Position numbers and translations under genes: made by a program. The notes below the pieces were generated by a model. The model made no database searches. It saw nothing but the letters and a program-made list of their open reading frames with translations, and had not been told where the DNA came from. Source: a virus. From it: DNA of 64,000 bases. The DNA is taken from positions 1-64,000 of IMG/VR virus record IMGVR_UViG_3300049483_000112, one strand, 5' to 3'. Below are positions 26,478 to 33,034 of the stretch, piece after piece; within the stretch, counting starts at the first letter, position 1, and each line of letters begins with the position of its first letter.

Positions 26478-28253
26478 TCACTCCTCGGTGTCCGCATTGT
26501 CCGCGCCCCAGTCCTCCTTGCGGAGCACCGGCAAAACGTCGCAGTTGTGCGCAATAATGCCGCTAGCGCAATACCACCCGTCAACAGTCTGGAAGTTGTA
26601 GACATGACCCTCAAAAAATCTCCGCCCAATGCTGACCACCTTGTCGCTGAATATCGCAGCGGGAAGAGTCTTTTGCAGATCATCCGTCAAACCGGCTGGC
26701 CTAGAAACCGCACCTACATGCTTGCGCGCACCTTGGGCATCATTGATCCGCAAAGAAGGATTGAACGGTGCCGAAGTCCTGAAGTGCGAGCTTTGCATAG
26801 CGAACAAACGAGCGGATGGTGGCGTAACGCAATCCCAAGCCAGCGCGCGGCGCAGGTCAAGGCTGCGCATGCAGCCCCCAACAAGCGCGCCAAGGATTGG
26901 TGGCAAGGAAAGAACGCCACACAGCGCGTCAAGCACCTTGCCAAGACGTGGGCGGGGTTTGCGCATGAGCGTGAGTTCGTGCGCTTTTGCTCCGATGCCG
27001 GAGTGTTGGTGAAGCGGTGCTTCCGCATTGGAAAGTACAGGCCTGATTTTCGCATTGATGACACACGCCTTCTTGTCGAGGTCTGCGGTAACTATGCCCC
27101 CGGCGATAGATACAGAACCGTCCGCCGCGAGCGCATTGAATATCTCCTCCGCTCTGGATGGTCGATCCTGTTTGTCCTTATAAGGCCAGGGGATCGCGTC
27201 GGCCTCGCTGCTGCTGATCACACTATCACCTTGATGGAGTCGATCCGCGGCGACGAACCCGTTGTCGGTCAGTATTGGGTGATCAGGGGTAACGGTGAGT
27301 TCGTTTCCGCTGGCGGTCCTGATGACGACGACTTCCCCTTCGTATAGGCTCCTTGTCGCTGCTCGCACCTCTGGCCCCCAGACAATAGTGCTAGGCGCCA
27401 GACAAAGACAGTTCGGGTGCGCTGGCGGGAAGTCGATCCCCGTGTCGCCGAAGTCGTCCTCAAGGTCCACAACGCCAGCCTCTGCGGCGTCGTCGCACTC
27501 ATCAGGCTCTGGATGCGTGTCGGCAAGGATCCATCGCTTGCCCTCGACCTCGCCTGTTGCGCGCCAACCCTCGACGTTGCCCTGCACGTGCGCGAACGCG
27601 AGCTCTGTGCGCGCGATCATGTCAGCGCGCGCGGGCCCGAATGCGCCCAACTCTTCGATTGCGCTCGACAGGTCATCGGCGCTCATGCCTTCTTCGACGG
27701 CGCGACTCAACAGGCCACGCACCGCCTCGTCTGTCGTGTCGGCGTAGTCCTTCATGAGCTCGCCGCCGCGGTTGGCCGCGTAGAAGACGGCCTCGGCGTC
27801 GACTTGATGCACCATCGCTTCAGTAGCGGCGAAGCCTACTTGCTCGAGCCCGGCGCGGCCGGCCGTCTGATATGCGTCGAGGATCTCGGGGCGCAGGATG
27901 CGAATGATCTCCTCGGCCAGGTCGTCGTAGTTGGCGCGAAGGATCTTCATCACTGCGGCGACGACATCATCGTCACTTGCCTTGGCGAGCTTTTGCGCGC
28001 GCGATCCGTAGGCGGCCGCAGCCTTCGCCGCGATGGCCACGCGGTGCCGACGCAGCGCCTTGCCGATCCGGCTCGCCACCCTGCCTTCCCGGCGCGCGAC
28101 GAATCTGCCCACAGCGGTTGTGTGCGGCCGCAGGCGCCCCTTGGCGAGTTGATAGGCCGACTCCTCCTCTGCCTTCGCCAATTCGAGCGCGCGCGCGATG
28201 CCAGGCATGCTGCAGCCGCATGGTGTCCTGACGAAGACAGACCGATTCCCCAC
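26478..28253 (-). CDS. MuF-like minor head protein interrupted by an intein
   Basis: Continuous frame of about 590 residues. The extein is an SPP1 gp7/Mu F-type head morphogenesis protein: a helical N-terminal half, RADMIARTELAFAHVQGN, KRWILADT-P-DEC and the conserved HPNC motif. Residues 290-576 (counted from the TTG at 28271) are an intein; joining the exteins gives PPAHPNCL-CDVLPVL, the expected family end. The start is uncertain: GTG at 28253 has AAAGGA 9 bases upstream; TTG 28271 and ATG 28208 are alternatives. The extein product sits inside the head near the portal and aids DNA packaging or ejection. Confidence 0.88.
   Translation of the reverse strand: MGNRSVFVRTPCGCSMPGIARALELAKAEEESAYQLAKGRLRPHTTAVGRFVARREGRVASRIGKALRRHRVAIAAKAAAAYGSRAQKLAKASDDDVVAAVMKILRANYDDLAEEIIRILRPEILDAYQTAGRAGLEQVGFAATEAMVHQVDAEAVFYAANRGGELMKDYADTTDEAVRGLLSRAVEEGMSADDLSSAIEELGAFGPARADMIARTELAFAHVQGNVEGWRATGEVEGKRWILADTHPEPDECDDAAEAGVVDLEDDFGDTGIDFPPAHPNCLCLAPSTIVWGPEVRAATRSLYEGEVVVIRTASGNELTVTPDHPILTDNGFVAADRLHQGDSVISSSEADAIPWPYKDKQDRPSRAEEIFNALAADGSVSIAGGIVTADLDKKACVINAKIRPVLSNAEAPLHQHSGIGAKAHELTLMRKPRPRLGKVLDALCGVLSLPPILGALVGGCMRSLDLRRALAWDCVTPPSARLFAMQSSHFRTSAPFNPSLRINDAQGARKHVGAVSRPAGLTDDLQKTLPAAIFSDKVVSIGRRFFEGHVYNFQTVDGWYCASGIIAHNCDVLPVLRKEDWGADNADTEE
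26544..27404 (-). other. Intein (287 residues) in the minor head protein
   Basis: The N-terminal splice block starts at Cys (CLAPSTIVWGP); block B is GNELTVTPDHPILTDNGF with the TxxH motif; block F is FEGHVYNFQTVDGWYCASG; it ends GIIAHN followed by Cys of the C-extein. All catalytic residues of a class 1 intein (Cys1, TxxH, His-Asn, Cys+1) are present, so it should be active. No endonuclease motif is visible in its own sense translation between blocks B and F; that interval is instead antisense to the gene at 26604-27347. Confidence 0.9.
26604..27347 (+). CDS. Vsr-fold homing endonuclease encoded antisense inside the intein
   Basis: 247 residues from the ATG at 26604 (GGAAG about 9 bases upstream, weak). 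Residues 10-47 look like a resolvase-type HTH (AEYRSGKSLLQIIRQTGWPR). Two copies of a Trp-Trp repeat follow (GWWRNAIPSQRAAQVKAA; DWWQGKNATQRVKHLAKTW), similar in style to DNA-binding repeats of homing enzymes. Residues 140-195 hold a Vsr/PD-(D/E)xK core: KYRPDF, LLVEVCGNY, RRERIEYLLRSGW, then a strand SILFVLI. The gene lies wholly within the intein and its codons are exact reverse complements of the intein codons. It contains no TTA, CTA or TCA codon, as required for the intein frame to stay open. It should cut intein-less alleles to drive homing. Confidence 0.82.
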   Translation: MTLKKSPPNADHLVAEYRSGKSLLQIIRQTGWPRNRTYMLARTLGIIDPQRRIERCRSPEVRALHSEQTSGWWRNAIPSQRAAQVKAAHAAPNKRAKDWWQGKNATQRVKHLAKTWAGFAHEREFVRFCSDAGVLVKRCFRIGKYRPDFRIDDTRLLVEVCGNYAPGDRYRTVRRERIEYLLRSGWSILFVLIRPGDRVGLAAADHTITLMESIRGDEPVVGQYWVIRGNGEFVSAGGPDDDDFPFV

Positions 28254-28254
28254 C

Positions 28255-28400
28255 GTGCAACATCCTTTCAAAACAAGAGAGCACTTTTGGCAGAAAATTT
28301 CACCACTTCAAACCGCAGCATTTATGCGCCAGGCGGCGATAGTGACCACTACCGAAAGGTGCAATTTCCTTTCAAAACGAAAGAGCGTTTTTGAAATTTC
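28255..28400 (-). repeat. Duplicated ~42-base segment upstream of the minor head gene
   Basis: Copies at 28255-28300 and 28359-28400 share, on the minus strand, GAAATTT, CTCT, GTTTTGAAAGGA and TTGCAC in the same order. The downstream copy contains the probable ribosome site of the minor head gene. The region between the repeat protein stop and this gene has no other coding content, so it is a leader or promoter duplication. The upstream copy also carries a 6-bp inverted repeat AAAACG/CGTTTT. Confidence 0.55.
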
Positions 28401-28403
28401 CTG

Positions 28404-31400
28404 TCACGCGTACATCGCCACCATCTCGATGAAGTCCGCCAGGTCAGGATCGTATAGGGTTGTGTTGGCCGCAGGCGCCAGCCCGAGCGCCGTCATCGAC
28501 CCCGTAGGCACGCTGATGACGATCGGCTGCTGCCGCACTGGCGGCCTGATCGGCAGCCTGACGCGGTGCGCAATCAGCCGAGGGACGATCTGCTCTTCCG
28601 CTGGGCGAATGTCGCTGACGATGATGCTCGGGGCGAACCCGGCGAATGCACCATGGCCAGTTTCAACGCCGATCGGAACGTCGACAGGCTTGGGCCGATA
28701 GGTGCGATCGACGATGAAGTCTGGGCGTCGGTTGCCGCGGCCCCAGCCCACGCCGTCCAGGGTTGGCGGCAATGCCGGCGCAGGCGCTTCTGCAACTTCT
28801 TCTTCGCCAGGGACCAGCCCAACAATCGTCATCGACCCCGTGGGCACCTCGATGACGTGATGCTCGGTGCGCGCGACCGTCGGCGCAAAGCCCGTGAACT
28901 GCCCGGTGCCGGTGCCAGGCGTCGCGGTGATGAACTCGCTGATCAGGATCGACGGCGCTAGGCCTGCGAATGCGCCCGTGCCGGTGTCCGGTTTCACCCC
29001 CTGCCCGAGCAGCACCGATGGAGGAAGACCGACGAACGCACCAGACCCAGTCGCAACGCCGGCGATGACGTGCTCGGTACGCGAGATCGTCGGCTCGAGG
29101 CCCGTGAATACGCCAGACCCGAACCCAGGCTGCGCCGTCTTGCCTAGCGCACTGTTGAGCACCCCAGGGGCGAACCCGCCGAATGCGCCGGCCCCAGTCG
29201 GTACCGCAATAATCTGGCCGATCAGGATAGACGGGGCGAGCCCAATGAATGCGCCCGTGCCCGCGGGCGGAGTGGCCGAGATCAGGTCGCTGACCAGCGC
29301 CGTCGGCGCCAAGCCGCTGAACGCGCCAGTGCCAACCGGGACCGGCAAGTTGGTGTTCGTCGCACTGCTGACCGAGATCGTTGGCGCCAGGCCTTCGAAC
29401 GCGCCGCTGCCTACGCCAGGCGCTGCGCTGCGCAGATCCGAAACCGCAATCGATGGAACAAGCCCGGTGAACGCCCCGGTGCCAAGGCCCGGCCGCGCCA
29501 ACAGGCCGACAGTGATGATCGGGGCGAACCCAACGAAGGCACCCGAGCCGGCGCCAGGCTGCGCGATGACATTGAGCAGGGTGCTTGGGGCAATCCCAAC
29601 GAATGCCCCGCTGCCGGTGGCTGGCTGATAAGTTGACCCGCGCAGAGCAATCGGCAGCAGCCCGGTGAACGCCCCCGCCCCGACGCCTGGCGTCGCCACC
29701 ACCCCAGTGAGCAGCGTTGGCGCAAGCCCCGCCGCGGTCAACGAACCAACCCCTGGCCGGAATACATAGCCGGTGATCGCAGCGGGCGCAAAGCCCGACG
29801 CAGACAGCGTGCCGGGCCCAGGCTGCGCGATCTTGAGGTCGCTGATGGTTGCGGTAGGGGCAAGCCCTGCAAACGCTCCTGTGCCCGTTCCTGGCTGCGC
29901 GAATGCGCCAACTACGAACGTCGGCGCTAGGCCAGCGAATGCGCCGCTGCCGGCCGGCGGCTGCGCGATCGCGTTTGTCAGGATCGAAGGCGCAAGTCCG
30001 GCGAATGCGCCGGTCCCAGCCCCCGGCTGAGCGACAGTCCCGCGCAGGATGGCCGGCGCGAGTCCAGCGAATAGGCCGGTCCCGGCGCCAGGCTGCGCAA
30101 CAGTGCCAACGACCAGAGTCGGAGTAAGACCGGCGAACACCCCTGTGCCGGCACCGGGCTGGATGATCGAGTTGATCAGCAGCGACGGGGCGAACCCTGC
30201 GAACACGCCAGCGCCGGCAGGCACGGCATAGATCGCACTCGTCAGCAGCGTCGGTGCCAGCCCTGCGAACACTCCGTTGCCTGTGCCGGGCTGCACGTAG
30301 GACTGGATCAGGAGCGACGGCGCGAGCCCGACGAAAGCCCCGTTGCCTGTGCCGGGCTGCTTGATCTCTCCGCGCAGCGCCGTCGGAGCAAGGCCTGCGA
30401 AAACGCCCGTGCCAGCGCCGGGCTGCGCATACATCTGCACGAACAGCGCTGGCGCAAGCCCGGCAAATACCCCTGTCCCTGCGCCAGGCTGCGTGATCGT
30501 CCCGGCGACAACCGTCGGCGCTGCGCCAGCGAATACCCCGTTGCCCGTGCCGGGCTGTGTGATGGTGCCGCGGAGCGCTACCGGTGTTGAGCCAGCGAAT
30601 ACCCCGTTGCCGGTGCCGGGCTGCGCGACTGTTCCGATGATCAGCGTGGGCGCCAACCCAGCGAACACGCCATTGCCAAGACCGGGCTGCTCTACCTCGC
30701 CGCGCACCAATGTCGGCGCAAGGCCCGCGAACACACCGTTACCGGCTCCCGGCTGTTCGACCTCACCCCTTACCAAAGTCGGCGCGAGCCCCGCGAATAC
30801 GCCATTGCCCGTACCGGGTTGATCGACTTCGCCGCGCACAAGCGTCGGCGCGATACCGCTGAATACGCCATTGCCGGTGCCAGGCTGCTCGACCTCGCCG
30901 CGCAGCAGCGTCGGAGCGAGCCCAGCGAAGACGCCGTTGCCCGTGCCTGGCTGTTCGACCTCACCACGAAGCAGCGTCGGTGCGAAGCCGCCGAAGACGC
31001 CGTTGCCGGCGCCAGGCTGAGTGATGGTGCCGCGCAGCACCGTTGGGGCAAGGCCAGCAAACACGCCATTGCCTGTTCCCGGTTGCTCGTACATCTGCTG
31101 GAATGCGATCGGCGCCAGTCCAGTGAATGCGCCGGTGCCGTAGCTCGGGCTTGCTGTGACGTTTGCAGTGACGCCAGCCACCGGGATGGCGAACTGCGTC
31201 CACGAGACAAACCAGCCCGTCGACTTCGTCGCCGTCGGAGCGAGCCCGGTTGCGACCGCCGACCCAACTGGTACCGCAATCGTCTTGTCTTGCGCGAACG
31301 AAACCCACATCTCGCAGCCGTCGCGGCTGCCGCTGAATGTCGGGTTGTAAATCTGCGTCGCAGTTGCGCTCACCACCTTGCGCTGGGTGATGATCTGCAT

Positions 31401-31970
31401 GCCGGAGGTGGTCACGCCAACGCCGGCCTTCAGCCCCGCTGACCATGAGCCGTTGGACGTGTCCGAGTCGTCGGTCGCGGTGTCGTTGCCCTCCCGGCCC
31501 ATCGCGCCGATCACCATCGTCCCGTTTGTTAGGGACGAGGTTGTGATCGACGGGACGTTCGATGTGGCCGTTTCTTGCGCGCCAGTGACGTAGACGACCG
31601 AGTAGCCGGCCTCTGGCGTTACTTCATGCAGCGCCCACGCCTTCGCGACTGCGTTGGCGCTGATCGTCATGGTGATCGTGTTCGCCGTCGTCAGCGTGCC
31701 GACCGCCATGTTGCAGGTGAACGCGCGCATCGCCGCGCCGGCGTTCGCTGCGCCAGGGTCGATCAACGAGTTGACGCGCGAAACCCAGGTGTTCCCTACC
31801 GAGTCAGTGATCGACGAGTAGGGGTCGGCCCCGTTCGTGCCGCTGTTGTCGTATGCGCAGAACAGAACAGCCAGCGAGCCTGCGCTGAAGTTGGACCCAG
31901 GCGTGACGACGAGCGTCGTGCTCGACGAGTTGTGTGTGCCTGAACCTCGATCTGCGCCGCTGATTGCCAC
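28404..31970 (-). CDS. Giant GLAPT-repeat virion protein
   Basis: 1,188 residues from a GTG at 31970 (GGAG 6 bases upstream). Residues 1-230 form a beta-sandwich-like domain related in style to the protein encoded just upstream (32005-33030). From about residue 236 to the end there are some 38 copies of a repeat, most of exactly 22 residues, with consensus QPGTGNGVFAGLAPTLLRG. Variation is greatest toward the C-terminus, where longer proline-rich linkers appear. The regular Gly/Ala/Pro turn pattern suggests a fibrous beta-solenoid-like shaft. It is placed between head genes and probable receptor-binding proteins, so a head or tail fibre is likely. A three-repeat relative lies at 5338-5730. 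Confidence 0.8.
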   Translation of the reverse strand: MAISGADRGSGTHNSSSTTLVVTPGSNFSAGSLAVLFCAYDNSGTNGADPYSSITDSVGNTWVSRVNSLIDPGAANAGAAMRAFTCNMAVGTLTTANTITMTISANAVAKAWALHEVTPEAGYSVVYVTGAQETATSNVPSITTSSLTNGTMVIGAMGREGNDTATDDSDTSNGSWSAGLKAGVGVTTSGMQIITQRKVVSATATQIYNPTFSGSRDGCEMWVSFAQDKTIAVPVGSAVATGLAPTATKSTGWFVSWTQFAIPVAGVTANVTASPSYGTGAFTGLAPIAFQQMYEQPGTGNGVFAGLAPTVLRGTITQPGAGNGVFGGFAPTLLRGEVEQPGTGNGVFAGLAPTLLRGEVEQPGTGNGVFSGIAPTLVRGEVDQPGTGNGVFAGLAPTLVRGEVEQPGAGNGVFAGLAPTLVRGEVEQPGLGNGVFAGLAPTLIIGTVAQPGTGNGVFAGSTPVALRGTITQPGTGNGVFAGAAPTVVAGTITQPGAGTGVFAGLAPALFVQMYAQPGAGTGVFAGLAPTALRGEIKQPGTGNGAFVGLAPSLLIQSYVQPGTGNGVFAGLAPTLLTSAIYAVPAGAGVFAGFAPSLLINSIIQPGAGTGVFAGLTPTLVVGTVAQPGAGTGLFAGLAPAILRGTVAQPGAGTGAFAGLAPSILTNAIAQPPAGSGAFAGLAPTFVVGAFAQPGTGTGAFAGLAPTATISDLKIAQPGPGTLSASGFAPAAITGYVFRPGVGSLTAAGLAPTLLTGVVATPGVGAGAFTGLLPIALRGSTYQPATGSGAFVGIAPSTLLNVIAQPGAGSGAFVGFAPIITVGLLARPGLGTGAFTGLVPSIAVSDLRSAAPGVGSGAFEGLAPTISVSSATNTNLPVPVGTGAFSGLAPTALVSDLISATPPAGTGAFIGLAPSILIGQIIAVPTGAGAFGGFAPGVLNSALGKTAQPGFGSGVFTGLEPTISRTEHVIAGVATGSGAFVGLPPSVLLGQGVKPDTGTGAFAGLAPSILISEFITATPGTGTGQFTGFAPTVARTEHHVIEVPTGSMTIVGLVPGEEEVAEAPAPALPPTLDGVGWGRGNRRPDFIVDRTYRPKPVDVPIGVETGHGAFAGFAPSIIVSDIRPAEEQIVPRLIAHRVRLPIRPPVRQQPIVISVPTGSMTALGLAPAANTTLYDPDLADFIEMVAMYA
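28860..31095. repeat. 66-bp tandem coding repeats
   Basis: DNA of the repeat protein: units of mostly 66 bases, about 34 copies, many sharing runs such as CCGTTGCC and GGCTG at the same phase. The middle copies (30,300-31,050) are the most alike, the outer ones the most diverged, as expected for expansion and contraction from the centre. Confidence 0.8.
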
Positions 31971-32004
31971 GCTGTTCTCCTGCGTGGAGCGCCACGCTAC
32001 GCCG

Positions 32005-33030
32005 TCATGTCACCGCCGTGAATTCGACTGACAGGTTGCCATAGTTCGTGATCGAGTCGGCCTGCGACGCGTTCAGCGTGCGCTCAACAAGAGTGAAGGT
32101 CGCACCGACCGCTTCGTTCCACGACGCTATTGTCGTATTCGCATCCTGCACCAGCCGCACCGTGTGATTGCCCTGCAGGACGTAGCTCAACACATGGTTG
32201 CTCGAGGACAGCGGGTCATTGCCAGACGACAGGGCGACCTTGAATGTGCTCGGCGTCGTGCCGGGCAACTTCGCATAGTCCGAGTCGTCGCGCGTCGTCT
32301 CGTCGAGCATCGCGTAGATCGAGTTTCCAGTGCTCGCTGTCCAATTCCCAGCGCTAAGGTCACTCGCCGGGCGCAGCGTCTGCCCCGCCGCCCCCTGCTT
32401 GAGCAGGACAATGCTCGCTGAGATGTAGTAGTTGCCGCTCGTCCCGTTTGCGTTGTAGTTCCCCGTCGAGGTGAACTCGCGACGCATCACGAAGAGGTCT
32501 TCGCCAGCAAGCGTGTTCCCGTGATGCCCCGCCGTGATGTTGGCGCCCGTTAGCGCCGACCACCCGGCTGCCGGCACGAAGGCGCCGTTCGCGTTTGACG
32601 TTTCAACTGCGATGCCGAACCCGACTGTGTTCGCCTGACTCGTCGTTGGTGCATTGCCAGAGTCCCAAGATGTTGTCGGCCCAGAGGGCCCTGGCGCCGC
32701 ATACTTGTCAACGCAACTTGACGTAACGACGCCGCTCTCTTCGATGCCGAAAATGCACGTGTCCTGTGCCGTACTGATGTTCGCCGTGATCCATGTGACG
32801 CCGGCCTGGCTGTTGGGGCACACCCACATTGCAGATGCCTCGACTGCATCGTTTGGTGTGAATGCGCTGACGTAGCTTTGCCCCGCGCTGTCAGAGACGC
32901 CTGTGACATATCTGCCGTTGCGGCCGACGATCGCGATCAGACACGACCCCTGCGCAGACGCAGAGATGTTCACCGAAACAGTGTTTGCGCCGTACCCGTT
33001 ATCGTTGGCAACCGCTTGAACGAGGGACAT
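32005..33030 (-). CDS. Beta-sandwich virion protein
   Basis: 341 residues, almost all beta, with MSLVQAVANDNGYGANTVSV at the start and a second module from about 225 (TLRPASDLSAGNW). The first 200 residues parallel the N-terminal domain of the repeat protein downstream (SVGNTWVSRVNS against SAGQSYVSAFTP). Probably a decoration or fibre component; no catalytic motif seen. Confidence 0.65.
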   Translation of the reverse strand: MSLVQAVANDNGYGANTVSVNISASAQGSCLIAIVGRNGRYVTGVSDSAGQSYVSAFTPNDAVEASAMWVCPNSQAGVTWITANISTAQDTCIFGIEESGVVTSSCVDKYAAPGPSGPTTSWDSGNAPTTSQANTVGFGIAVETSNANGAFVPAAGWSALTGANITAGHHGNTLAGEDLFVMRREFTSTGNYNANGTSGNYYISASIVLLKQGAAGQTLRPASDLSAGNWTASTGNSIYAMLDETTRDDSDYAKLPGTTPSTFKVALSSGNDPLSSSNHVLSYVLQGNHTVRLVQDANTTIASWNEAVGATFTLVERTLNASQADSITNYGNLSVEFTAVT

Positions 33031-33034
33031 TTGG

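Noticed and set aside
26304-26603. N-terminal extension of the antisense endonuclease frame
   Set aside because: The first 100 codons complement the giant head gene and the extein end; the natural start is ATG 26604, inside the intein.
27417-28394. 325-residue plus-strand frame opposite the minor head extein
   Set aside because: Unlike the intein antisense frame, it has no recognisable motif and composition typical of a shadow.
30819-31442. 207-residue plus-strand frame in the repeat protein
   Set aside because: Shadow of the 66-bp repeats.
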